Shown: piece after piece, positions 14,001 through 26,754 of the stretch
Layout of the letters: the number at the start of each line of letters is the position of its first letter
Numbering within the stretch: the first letter of the stretch is position 1
Assembly (NCBI GenBank): GCA_004794785.1
Contig: SJOL01009490.1
Coordinates: forward strand, 418,034 to 482,033
Reading direction: 5' to 3'
Length of the DNA: 64,000 nucleotides
From: Opisthorchis felineus
Taxonomy: Eukaryota; Platyhelminthes; Trematoda; Opisthorchiida; Opisthorchiidae
The notes under the pieces: model-generated
The model's database searches: none
Told to the model about the DNA's origin: nothing
The model's input: the letters and a program-made list of their open reading frames with translations, nothing else
Translations under genes and position numbers: made by a program

Positions 14001-14776
14001 GATCGGTCCAAACTTGCCACTTTGATTACTGGGCGCTTTAAAGTGTGCCTTGTTCACGAGACAAAAGAAACGCTAACGGTGTTGTGGCTTAAATTCAAGA
14101 CAAAGCGTTGGCTTCTATGACATTCGTCAAGCCACAAAATAAAAGTCAACGAATATGCCACCTGCTCGCAGTTTGAGCTAGCACAATTGATTTGATAGCA
14201 ATCACGCAAAAGCATTCGGCGCATTATGTGAGCCAGCAAATATAGCCCAGCACCTAGTCTGTTATAAATCAAGCATTCCGACAGGAAAGCAATGAGTCAG
14301 GCATCAACTCCTCAGATGAAGCTTGTGCAACTGTTTTAGTAGACAAGCACTGACATTTTCCCTCAGCTTCTTTTTCTTGTGACCAAAGGTGAGAAATCAA
14401 TATACCAGTAAAATGACCAGGATATATATATTTGTGCCCATGCGGAAATCGCATTTTGTCTGAATGAGTTCTACCACCCATCCCTTTAAACATTATCTAA
14501 ACGCAAACGCGCTAAACCAAACTGGCGTAATCAATGTGGTTATTACCAAACCAGAGACTGGTTGGAAAATCAAACTGCCGAATACGTATTTTGCTTTTTG
14601 CAATGGCGTACATCGTCCTTCACACAAATTACTCGTAAAAGAGGGTACATGTATTTTCAAATCATTATCTAATTACACATTTCTGTTTGGTGGGAAATGG
14701 TAGCCTAAATATTTGGCGCAATTAGTAAAACAAAAAATTTTGCAAAACGTGTGATTCGGCACCAATACAACTAAAT
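8026..14776. other. AT-rich stretch, no gene recognised
   Basis: No coding motif, RNA gene or similarity to the other repeats in the window was noticed. Frames of up to about 106 codons (10712-11032, 11264-11551) have no recognisable features and are of a length expected by chance over this distance. Confidence 0.55.
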
Positions 14777-14810
14777 TCCCCTAAAGGTTTCATATGAAAC
14801 CTTTAGGGGA
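14777..14810. repeat. Perfect 34-bp palindrome
   Basis: Seventeen bases (tcccctaaaggtttcat) are followed at once by their exact reverse complement, with no spacer and CATATG at the centre. A T-run (cttttt) follows on the plus strand. The DNA could extrude a cruciform, and a transcript would fold into a tight hairpin. It could be two abutting terminal inverted repeats of a deleted MITE, a dimeric protein-binding site, or a small inverted duplication. Confidence 0.9.
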
Positions 14811-17800
14811 CTTTTTATGCATAATGTCTATTTATTCAGATTTTGTATAGCAGAAACCCAGTAAATCCTAAACGTCGCTTACATTTATTCTCTGACAGAG
14901 AATATAATAGGTGAGAAGGCATTCAGCATTTATCAGACTACTTGGCTATCTTTTTTTTAAAAATTTGCTTGTTTTTAATGAAAAAAATGACTATAAATTC
15001 CAAAATGCCATGTTCGTATATTATTCAAGTTTTTTCCTAAGTAAATTTAGCCTATCCAATCTAAAGTTATTCTATACTAATCCAATCTGATTTATTCCAT
15101 CTAAATTTAATATAATTAATCTGCGTCCAAACACTTCTGCCTAAGGTGAGTGTATTTTTCATTCCGGCGGTAACTTTTCTTCGTGGTTCCGGTACATTTC
15201 ACGCCTTTCACTGACATTCTGCGGCTCCAATTTATTTTGAATTTTTTTAGTATTATTGTTGCGTTCAATTAGAGACAGCCTCATCATCAAGCGCTGTATT
15301 TCAACTATACTGTCGCAGCCATAAATGTATCGACGTAATTTGTAAGCCCCTAGAGGACAACAGCTGCAGATGTTATTTTTTTCATTTTACTGTAGGCTTT
15401 ACGGCGCGCTTCTTATGATCTGCACCGTCCATACCATTTTCATTAGTTTGGAGTTCAGCGTTAGGGTTTAGTTCCTAGAGTTTGATACTTGGCAATATAA
15501 CGTTTCTGAAGTTTGAGCAATTTCCCTTACTGGCAGATTCATGATTATAACTTTGTAAAATTCTTTGCAGCAAACATTTACAAGGGCTTGTGTGACGCGC
15601 ATCAGACAACAAAATAATTATATGCAAACAAACACGATGAACTTTATCAACCATCTAGATTCAGCATGTGTTTCTTGTGAATGAAGTGAAATTCCGACAC
15701 TTTTTGATAATTGGGCTGTAACCTGTGACAAAACATCAGCGAAGCACAACAACGTTTGCCCATCTGTATGCAGGTAATAGTTCTCTTGCTTAAAATTTTA
15801 TTCATGATTTCTCAGCCGGTAAGTAGGGTGTTGTATAATGCAATTGCTACCCCACTGGTTGCTAGTAACATAGTTAATGCTTTGACATTCGTTCATACAA
15901 AAATTTTTTTGGCATATTTAATGACAAACAAAACATTTTCAGCGATTGCAGCTAAAGCTACACAAGAGCTTGCAAAAGCTTATAATTATACTGATCACTT
16001 ATAAGCAGATTCACTACTGTGGATAGAATAAAGTCAAAGAATCAAATGAATAGAAGGGAAATCTTAGGGCTTGCTAAAACTCTCATTTAAAGAAGCCACG
16101 ACCATTTGGACTGTGTAAAGAAATAGCGCGTGCCGCCGTGCGCTTTGTAACAACGATCTGGATTAGTGTGAGAGTAACTAGTTAAATTCCAAGCACTGCA
16201 CGCAAACTTTCAATTTTGAACTGCCGGTAAGATACTCATAACTTTTAACTGTTTTGTGTTTGACTTGTAAAAAACGTACATCTCTAACATACATTTCGAA
16301 CGCAAATACCCAAATGCCCAAAACATTTTATGGCTGAAAACCTCAAATCTAGCAGAAAAGCAAATGGTGCTTTCGCCCTGCAACATAAATTTTGTTAATT
16401 CTTCTACTAAATGAAAATAAACAAGCTCATTGACACAACATCGCCGTTGATGGACGCATGCGTAGAGGTCCGTCAAAATTGTTCGAGGCGATTAAAAATG
16501 AATAAGCAAAGCATAAACCTCTAAGTTCACCGCTTTATTATGATGCCAGAGCCAGAGGTGCTCTTACTAACGAAATAGCTTACTGAAAAGCGTTTTTCCT
16601 GAAAACGTTGTGCACCTTTAAACGCTGCGTACACAAAGGCAATAGAATTTCTAACTCCTCATGACAATCTCCTTGGAATTCATTACACTGCGGAAGAATT
16701 CTACTCACACTTTGCGGTATTTTATTGTCACTGGCGTATAAGGTTTACGTGTGCCCGAAGAATGTAGATGAGCGAAGACAAAAAATTAATCAAAACGCAA
16801 AGAACAAAGAACAGCACAAGCAATACGGTGAAGGAAATGTTTACATATGTGCATTTTGTCTGATGAATTCCCCGTGCAAAACAATTTACTCCTCAGTATT
16901 TGGTATTTTATATTCCGAAAAAAACCCTTGGAGCCCAGAAAAATTTCCGTAGGCAAAATCTCATTCCGGGTTGCATTTGTTATTTATTTAAAAAGACGTG
17001 TGACCATAGATTAAGGTGATGCACTTAATGTCGGGGACGATGTTGCCGAAAGCTTCTGGCAATTGAAAATTTCAGGCTTATTTTTGAGTTCACATCCTCC
17101 ATTGGTTACTTAGTATGTGCGCCTGCTTTTTCATTCTAAGCAACGCTGAAACAAGCACCAAATCAAGATCAATATTTGAGTTCTCCAGAAAACAACAGCA
17201 GTTGCTTTTCCTAAAAATAAACCCAGAAATCCAGCTCAACTTTTAAACTGCATGTGAATGTTCTGCTACATAAAACCAGTGAAAAAATTCGTTCAGAAGT
17301 TCATTAATTATTTTTGCAAGAGACAAGTAGAAACATAGCATGAAATGGTTTTCTGAAACCCCATTTAATTTTCTACAGGCAACACAAATGGTTTGTCGTT
17401 ATTTTGCAAAACATATTACACTATTTTTTTACATGGGTGTGTATTGCTGTCACCTGTATTGGTATAGGTTTTCCTACCTGTTTCAGTCGAGCATCTATCG
17501 AGTGTCAGAAGTTTTGCTTAACATTCTGTGTTTTATTAACATGGAGTGCAAAACGCTATTTAAAGTGGTTACGGCACTTTGAATTAAAGTGCTGCCAACG
17601 TCTTTAAAGCGCAAGGGAGTTTTGTGCATTTATTTCCGGGTTACTTTATTTTACATTTTGAAAAATGATTTTGAAATATTATTTGTTACTGAGAAACATT
17701 TAAAAGTTCACCAAATAGTTTATTTTAAACTTATACGGATTAACTGTAAAAGGGTTTTGCTAGTATCTTTTAGCGTGTAACAACTATACAGTCATGAATC

Positions 17801-20800
17801 TCCACAAGTGGTCTTAATTGCCACATGGAAAATAAAGTTGTTAGCCAAGAAACTATACAATTATTAATCATAATATTCTGTTTTGGCGATATAACGCTAA
17901 TCTTTATTTCGGTTAGCGTTGTTCATAACTTACATTCGACCAGACGACCGTATACGGTGTATAACATATCAACCATGTATGATCTTTAAAGCTGAATGTC
18001 TGGGGTTTGGTCTCCTGCACCACAAACCACAATTGCGCTTAGTGTTTAATCAGGACGCTGCTCTAAGACAAACAGAACTAAATGTCTTGTTGAACTTTGG
18101 CTCGTCCTTTATTGACGTGGTTTCTTCGAAATAACATTGATGTATCCCTATAAGCGCATTTAGCGGCTATTCGGAATGCTCGCAAAATTCACAAAATTGC
18201 TAGTAGTTGCTAGCCGTAAAGTATGTATTGAAGCAGGATTAGTTTGTACATACGAATTACATGGTGTTTGTCTTCCTAGTGATCAATACGTCGTGAATCA
18301 ACTACATTGACAAAGGCACTAAAATCCATGTTTTTACTGTCGGTTTCTAAGTGATAACTGGATGACCACTAAACCTGGTATCTAAGCACACATCTTACTT
18401 TGTCATTTGTCGGTTCATTTCTCGGACCCACCGTTCTAAGCTAGCATACAATAACATAAATAATTCAGATACAGGTTGAATGTGCATAGCAATACCAAGG
18501 AGTAACTTTTGAGACATGAAATTTTTGTTTCTTGTTTAGATTCCAGTCTCGCAGATTTGCACGGTGAGCCGTTGTTCTATTGGTTTAACAGATTTTCATT
18601 CAAACGTTATGCAAATTACGTTTATTTGATGTTTAACTCGTAAATAATTGAGTAAACGTTGCTTGTGAGAAACATTGGCTTTGCCGGATAAACGATTCAC
18701 GGGCGTACGACGGTTTGGATAATATTAGTCACCGTTTTATAATGTTTCGGTTGCAAACCATGCATACTTCCGTATGACTTTAAGGTACCCAGTATAAACA
18801 GCATTTACTTGCAGAGGTCTTGAGTGGGTGATTATTACAAAGCAACAAACCATTACGTGAAATTCTCAAAAACATTTTTACAAAGGTCTCTTAGCAGAAA
18901 AAAAGACGCGCCAACTTTACACAGTGAACTTTCAGACCACACCACGATTTTACAAACATATCTTACCAACTTGTTTAGAATAGTTTGCCTAATCAAATTG
19001 CGGTTTTCCAAGCACTGGTTGCCAGGCGCACTGTTATTGTTATGTGTTTAAGGCTAATGCATTCATGTTGGGTGGTTTCATTTTGTTTCAGAAAAATTTC
19101 TTATTGTTTCGAAAAATCTAGCTATCATTGAAGTAATAATCCGCTTTTCTGCAAACTATATTGGTTGAGGAAAAACTACGCTCAAAAACACTTGCTCATG
19201 AAATCTTGCATGAAAAGCAAACGCTTACTGTCAGGTGGGAGCAAGATAAATTGTCCCATACCAACTGATGAAAGAGTTTCAATTCTGCTGGCTTGGCCAT
19301 ACGCAGGTATTGCAGAATTACTTATACTTCTAACGCAAACGACTGTTTAATTGTTGAAACAGCTGCTGTCCGATTGGTTTGAGTAAAATCTATTTTTTTT
19401 GTTTAAGTCTGCTTTTTTGCTTTTGTCTAATTCTCTTAAATGACATTTTCTACGTTCTGCTTCATCTATTGTCACTTTCGTTGCGTTGGGTTTGACTTTT
19501 GCCAACTTTTCTTAGTCGGTGGTCACTTTCTGCTCTTTGTTAAATCTTCAGTGCGATTCTGCTTGTCGATATATTTGGTGAATTCGGGCTTATTATATTT
19601 GTCATTAGAATGAGCCGTCCGCGGTATCTCCCTTGATCCCTCGCATAATTTATATTTTGAAACTTTCAGAGGTTTATCGTTTTCAGAACTGGTTAGACAG
19701 AGGAACCCTTAGAAAACACGCGTATTGGCTCATCGTTTAAGTTAAACGTTATATTTAACTGTTCATTCTTAACAACACCGTTGTTTTACACAGCAAATAA
19801 CAGGATTATGTAACGGGAGGCGAGACACTTACAGGAATTAATGTGAGGTCTTCTGTGAGGCATAATGTAAGGCATAACATGAGGAATTCTGGTTTCCACC
19901 AATCGCTATGTACTTTTAACAAAATTCACTAGTGAATAAAGCGCGCAGAATAATCTGAGAGTAAAACAAGTTATGAAACATGTGCCTTCTTTTCGGCTTC
20001 CAGACAGTAAGTCCAGACTATTTGGTTTTATTAAGTTGGTTCTGAAATGTTGCATAAGTTTGCTAATACCAGCACAAATTAAAAAACTTAGCAGTATTTG
20101 TTTTAGCTTAGTTTTATTATTTAATGAAAATTTGAAAACACTTTGCGCTTCTTGGCCTTAGATAATTTCTGAGGAAATATTCATCGTGTCACAACAAGTT
20201 TTAGTTGCTCATTGTATGGAAAAAAACTTAATTCCTAACAAATATTTCTATCTTCAAGGCACCAATGAGTCCACTGTTTAACTAATCCCCCGAGATAGCA
20301 AGCTAATAAACACTTAGTAACAGCTACTTCAAACCCAAAGGTATAGTTTGCACAAACAAGGGACATTACAGGAACTAACGAATTGTGATTTTGCTCTTGT
20401 AGTTATCCCGCACATGCCTAGAAATTGTTCAGATTGTCAAATCCGCTTTGATTTACTTGATTATTTTTATTTATTTTACCGCTTAATCGTAAAACGATTT
20501 AACACAATTAACAAAACTATTTCTACATTATTTTTGCGTTGAATTGCAGCGATTTACGAAACAAAGGCTATTTTGAGTAAGTTAATGTCTTGTTTTAAAT
20601 ATTGGTTGCCTCTTAGATTCTTCTGTATGAAAATGTAACCGGACGGCTTGTTTTTGTGAACGTGTGCTGCACTCATTTTTCATTTAATTAATTTGCAATG
20701 TTTCCAACCCTACACTTTGAAGTTTCGTCTACAAATGACTAGTACACAATTGCTTAAAAATATATAGTCCTCAACTAGCTCAAGACCTCTTGCAAAGCTG

Positions 20801-22534
20801 AGTAGTTCTGACCCAGTATTAACTACTGTACCCCGTGAAGGTTTTGTTTATCATTCTAAGAAACAACCGTACGGCCTGGCACCATGCGAAATACATGGGG
20901 GTTTAGGACAATACATGAAACTATCGAACTAGGTGCAAGAATTACACTTTGTTACACCAAGTATAATGTTTGCAAGTTGCGTCCGATGCTTGCCTTCGTC
21001 GAATTACGTTTCAACAATACTGACGCACTGGCCTCATGTAATGAAACAATACTGTAGAATAATGCACTTACCCACGTTTTTTGTTTACCGAGGTCTGTTT
21101 CGTTTGCAAGAAACAAATTGCCCTGCGATTTCCAGTCCACAAAATGCTGCCGCCATTGTCTGTTTCAGAAAACGGTTAGTTGAACTGTAAATTGTATTTT
21201 GCATTCCGTTTCTCTATTCACAATAGACTTTTATGTAAACATAAATGTTCATGACAGATTTTATGCTCACATGTGTTAGAATGTATCAGGCTATAAACAT
21301 GGTATGAAAGCTACGTCACTTAATTGGTTAACGTGAAGCCACAAGCTAACCCATTACAGAACAGACGCAACAACCAACTTCACTGAAACAAAGTTCAAAA
21401 CGTGGAAGATAAACTGCAGAAACAATATAATCTACCATATTGTCTTTTCTACTCATTATGACACTACTACACGGCTTATGATGTTTGTGATGGAATTATG
21501 TGGCCAATAAAATACGTGGGGATCTCCCAAAAATTATAAACTACGCCCTTTAAAAAAAAGTGCGTTTAAAAATAATAAGTTTGCCTAAGTATTATAATGA
21601 TTATTAAGTGACTTCACGATTTAGATACAGACCTAGGGGGACACCGAGGCTGTTTTTTGGAGGAAGTTTACAGAAAATGTTTCTCTCTCTGCTACCAACC
21701 TACAGCGGAATCTCTGAAACTTATCAGTGAGTCGGTGGAACAAGTAGCTGGATAACTTTTAGCGCACGTTAAATGAATTATAATGGGTTGCTACGTCAAA
21801 ATATTCCACTCTTACCATTAAGTTAGAGTACCCGCTCTTTTATTGGTGTTTTGCAGCAAAGTGATAAATTCTTCGGTGTGGATTTTAGTAGAATATCAAA
21901 AGCTTGTGTGGTTTTAGTGAAGATTTTTTTTCAAAATCTAAGCGTACCACAGATTATAGATTCGCAAGTAAGAAGACACCAGCACTTTTAAATTGAATGG
22001 TCATGACCGCGGTATTTTGTGTTCGCATGAAAAGGAAAGTTATACAGCCTGGACTACCAAGTTGTACAAGAGGTTGTCCAACAATCATATTAGGAATGAT
22101 GAAAGTTGTACCGGGTTTGAATGACAACGTTTATCGTCTTCCAAAATATACTGCGAAAAATATGCATGTCGCTTGCCCACTTTGGCAGGTTGTCAATTCA
22201 AAAATAAGGGTACCACAAACAGTGGATTATATCAAGTTTCAGCAATTGTTGAGCTATGAGAATATGAGAATCATCCCACATCTCAGGTATTTTTTCAACA
22301 GAATAAGAATCCTTCTGTGGACCACCTAACAATTTTACATTTTTTGGTGACAGCTAATCTGTTAGGCCCCAAACGAAGCAGCGCGTTTCACCAAATGCAA
22401 ATCGTTTTCTAAAAGATCTTAATCTTGGACACCCCAGTATCCTAAACATTGCTCTGATAAATAACTGTCTCAGCTATAACTGCTTGAGAATACGTGTTTA
22501 TCAAGGATATAGCCACTGGCATCTGGATGATAAA
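14811..22534. other. AT-rich stretch, no gene recognised
   Basis: No coding motif or shared repeat was noticed. The plus-strand frames at 15756-16004 and 21997-22329 are open but have no conserved motif and no good splice-site pair. This may be upstream or 5' flanking sequence of the split gene that begins at 22535. Confidence 0.5.
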
Positions 22535-22631
22535 ATGTCTTCTCCGTTGTTTGTTTTCGTTGTTGTTCTGTCACTGATAAATTTAATATTGATTCCAACC
22601 AATAATTTTATAGAAAATCCTGTTAAGGAGG
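22535..22631 (+). CDS. Candidate first exon, signal-peptide protein
   Basis: The ATG at 22535 has A at -3. It opens 32 codons that begin MSSPLFVFVVVLSLINLILI, a short N-terminus followed by an uninterrupted hydrophobic run of about 17 residues. That is typical of a secretory signal peptide or a type II membrane anchor. The exon ends GGAGG before a strong donor, GTAAGT, leaving one base of the next codon. The following candidate exon at 30461 starts with exactly two bases, so the phases match. The same frame stays open upstream to 22484, so an earlier start (MRIRVY) is possible, but it would bury the hydrophobic segment. No family was recognised. The product would enter the secretory pathway. 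The link to later exons is inferred. Confidence 0.42.
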
Positions 22632-25600
22632 GTAAGTTATTAAAGGAATCATCGGCCTTGCTGTGATACAGTGAAATTCATTTAAATCATTCCACGTTTT
22701 TGTATGATCAGCCTATAATAAATGCTGTCTGTTTCCCCTTTTGAGGTGCCATCCTTTTCGTGCATTCGAGTTGTATCCGCTCAAGGCCGCACGGTCAACG
22801 TTATAAAGTTTTTTTATAACTCTTTTTAATGACATCAGCCCATAGTAAGTGTTGAACTAAAAAATAAATTCTAAGGCGAAATAAACTGATATAAATCAAT
22901 ATAAACGTACTTTTAAATCCCGATTTTCAAACATATGTGTAAGGTGTGCTTTACTCCAACCCAGAGTAACCAGGGTATATTCAGTTTAATTGAAAGGCTA
23001 AAGCATATATTCGTCAAAAACTGCTTATGTAAAATTCTTGGACTCAAGAATTCCCTACAAAATTTTTACGAGTGTACCGTATCAACTTAATTCTATACCA
23101 GTAGCTCTACACCTAGTACTAAAAACAAACTCTTCAACTGCACAATGCTCTCTGGTAATACAAATTCACCATGCGTTGACTTAGAACTCAAATTGACGCA
23201 TAGGAAATAGACTTCATAAAAATAGTAGTCCCTAGTACAAAAGGTGTCAATTCAAGGCTTAAAGTTGAGCAAACGTCTTCTTACGCACTTCTGTGGGAAG
23301 AGAGTGGCAGGCTGTCAGAACACTTAACTAGGGTTTTACACTGGAAGGAATAACCATTTGTAAAACTCTTATATACTTGCGTTTGACTATAATACCAATA
23401 GATTTCGCACAAAAATATTTATTATTGAAACATTAGTTACCGCGATTAACCTTTTGTGTTTTAACCCAGGAAATATTTTGTGTATGGGTATCGGCATGCG
23501 CACAAAGAGGTATCAGGAAATCCCGATTGCCGAGTTATATAATAAACGCCCTTCTTGAATATTTGTGTAGGTTTAAAAATGTTTCAGAAAAATTACTTGA
23601 GGTTATCTTTCAAGAAATAACTAACTATCTTAATCGGCAATATTAAAAACATTGTTTGGGGATCATAACTGCTGGCAACGTGGTCTTTGATAATGTCGCC
23701 GGGAGCCTCTTCATGAGCTTTAGGTGGCTTTCAGACGTTTATTCATCGTAACCATCGTGATAGCATGAAATTAGTGTTCGGCACTAGTATTTTGCAGCCG
23801 AAGACTTTCATAAGGAGTTCAGTTTAATGTTTACATTTCTGTTACCAAGAAAAGTAGTATTTAGATCTTTATTGCTATCAGATATTTATATGGAAAAATT
23901 TGCAGTAAAATTATGCTGTCCTTGAATACGAATTCACTGATCATTTGCTGCGCGAATCACACTGCAGAGCGGGCCAAAGGTAATTCCATTTTCCTAACTT
24001 TGGATGTACAGAACGTAAATCACATTAGTATAAAATGAAGCAGCACTTTGGTGTTAATATTTATTAACGGATTTACCATAAACTACTCCCCGGAACATGC
24101 AGCTGGTAAGTGTTTCTTTAAAGGACATATTTAGCGTCATTTTTTACGTAAATCACAAATTGTTTAAACTAATAGTTTAAGTGCGTAACCAAGATAACCA
24201 GACCTATTTGCTGAAAAACGACGTAATGAGAAAACCACTGTACAATGTTTATAAACCGTTGACAAACATGTAGGTATGTTGAATTACATAGATAAAAAAT
24301 ATTCTTGTAAAATGGTATATATTTTATCTGGAGTATAAGTGCATAACCTTGTTAAAGTCCTCAAACATAATTACCGCAACTAACAAAAATTCACACCGCG
24401 ACAATATCATGACATAAAACTTCTGGTAAATATGTTCTGTACTAATAACTCAGTGATCGGTACGTCGAGTATTTTAAAAACTTGAAATTGCATCCGGTGT
24501 TGCAACTCGTTCTCAGAATTTCCTTGAAAGGAATTTTGCTAACATTTGCAGTAATACACTGCTTTTTCGTATATGTGGCTATCATAAAAATAAGTAAATT
24601 GTGACCACTTTACGAATTCCCATAAGCATCCAGCACCAAACAAGCAAATTCACACTGGTAAAATATCGGTTTACTTTGTGCGTACAATATCTTGGCCTTC
24701 AAGGACACTCGTTAGACAACGCAGGAGTTAAATTTTGAGTAACTTAGTTTCCGGCTTCCCCTATCTTTTTGAGACATTAAAATTTGCTTTAAAATACGTT
24801 TCAGGATGTGCCAAACATGTCGCTTAAAACTATTTGGCATTAGTGGTACAATTACCTTAGTTACCTTCTCCCGTCCCTCGACAATCATCCACGTCTGTCA
24901 GTTAACACCATAGTTATCATTTTTAACTTAAACATCTATGTCCTCATTTTTTCAAAAATACAGCGAGTAAGTCTTTTGTGCTTAAACAAGATCAGTGCAG
25001 TATTTAACATATTCAAGCATTGGTACAACAATTACACATTTCACAAATAACTGCCTCAAGTCTGCGATAGAACGCACTTGCTAAGTCACGCAATTCATTT
25101 CCCCTTTTTTCTCCAAACATCGTCATTCACAGAAAGTAAGGAATACATGAGTGAACCGTAGTTGCTTGGAGTATTACCGGATTTTTTGGGTATAAAATGT
25201 CGTATGGAATTCCTAATGCAGGCGTAGTAAAGCATAATTTATTGAAAGCCTGTAAGTTAGGTGATATATACCGTAAGGTAGAGTAAGCATTAGGAATAAA
25301 AACACGAGTGTATTTTGTGGAATCGGTCCGGTGCTGTATGATTCAGTAATGAAATTTGCAAGGACGCAAAACGCTGGTAACATTATTTACAAAAAGAATG
25401 CACATTGTTCAGGTATAAATGTAATGATTTGATTGGGTGATTTTTGGGGCCCAGCTGTAGGTTTGTGTAACTTAGGGTGCTAACAAACGCCAATCCAGAG
25501 ATTTTAACCTTAAGATTTCGTCTATTCGGATATTTTTAAGATAGACTCAAACGGAAAAATCTCTATCTCTTGAAATATATGTTACGAAATCCTAGTCATA

Positions 25601-25989
25601 CCGCTTTCTGTTGGGCTGCGAAATGTGACCAAAATACTATCAAGTTCAGTTGTTGTGGTTTTGTGAAAAATTAATAAAAATGACCTGATAAAAAATTAGA
25701 TCAGTAAGACTCATAACATCGTCCGTTTTCACGCAAACGTCATTTGATTAAAAAGGCTGGGTTTTGCCACTAAACCCCTGGAATTAGAATCCTGGCAAAT
25801 TTCTTGCCTCACATGCAAGGATGAGTCCAGTCAATAATACATTATGCTACAACATTTGCCACCATCGAGCCTGTTACAGTTGATTTTGCGTGATTCAAGG
25901 TTGCTATTACAACGTTCGCGTAATTTTTTTGATACGTCAGACACATACTGCAAAATTTTCTGTACATATTTCTGCATTTTTAACCACAG

Positions 25990-25995
25990 TCAAGG
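25990..25995 (+). other. Possible 6-nt micro-exon
   Basis: TCAAGG lies between a pyrimidine-containing acceptor ending ccacag and a consensus donor GTGAGT. Its length is a multiple of three, so it could be included between exons 22535-22631 and 30461-30537 without changing the frame. Such matches also arise by chance over 8 kb, so this is only a candidate. Confidence 0.15.
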
Positions 25996-26742
25996 GTGAG
26001 TGCTTTTAGCTTCCCTGCAGTAATCAAGCCTAGTAATCAAAGCTGCTGAATCTATGTGGCTATATAAATATAACCTTAAAATGGATTAAGGCGGACAGTA
26101 TATATATTAGGCTAGACTCTGGTAGATTGCTTGTTGCAGGTATCCCAAAGTTTGCACAAAATAAATAAGAATTGCGTGAGAAATTTGCATAAGACGAAGT
26201 AGTTGGTTTGTAGAATGGCTGAGTTATGATTCGTTGTTTGTGTTCCTAAAAATGCGGTTATATTTTAACATTTGCAGTGGCGCTTAGCCTACGCAAGAAG
26301 GTCACCATCGGATTGAATAATGTATTGCCACCGGAAGCCGCTACGAACAAGCAAGAAGTTTGCTTAAAAGTAAAAAGGTGACCAAATAAATACAAAATGG
26401 AGGGACATAGTAGCAGTGGTCTAAATCAACACAGACAACTTCCTAATTTTGTGGCAGCTGGAAATCGTACGGCAACTTTCCAAAATCCAAAATTAAATCA
26501 AGGTTTTATAACACTTTTCATAAGTACAGTGAACTTTTACGTTAGAGCACAATGTCACCTGTTAAACCTTCCACCTGGCATTTTCTGATGGCACAGATTG
26601 TCATGCCGCAATTACACGCAAAGATAAACTAAAGCTAATTTACACCTGAAAATATAATTGGTATGGAATTGAATGCGTTCTAGTCAAAGCAAAGTTTAAC
26701 TGAATGCACTACTGAACTGCGTTCTTTCATTTCCAAATGTAG

Positions 26743-26754
26743 CCAAATACATTG
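26743..26754 (+). other. Possible 12-nt micro-exon
   Basis: Twelve bases, CCAAATACATTG, follow a good acceptor (a run of C and T ending aaatgtag) and precede a GTATGT donor. The length is a multiple of three and no stop arises in the phase of the flanking candidate exons. An alternative donor (GTAAGC at 26783) would give a 40-nt exon that breaks the phase. Chance cannot be excluded. Confidence 0.17.

Noticed and set aside
15756..16004. Plus-strand frame rich in hydrophobic residues
   Set aside because: Hydrophobic content is expected from T-rich DNA. No start context, splice signals or family likeness.
21997..22329. Plus-strand frame of 110 codons just upstream of the signal-peptide exon
   Set aside because: No motif, no convincing splice sites, and composition typical of AT-rich noncoding sequence.
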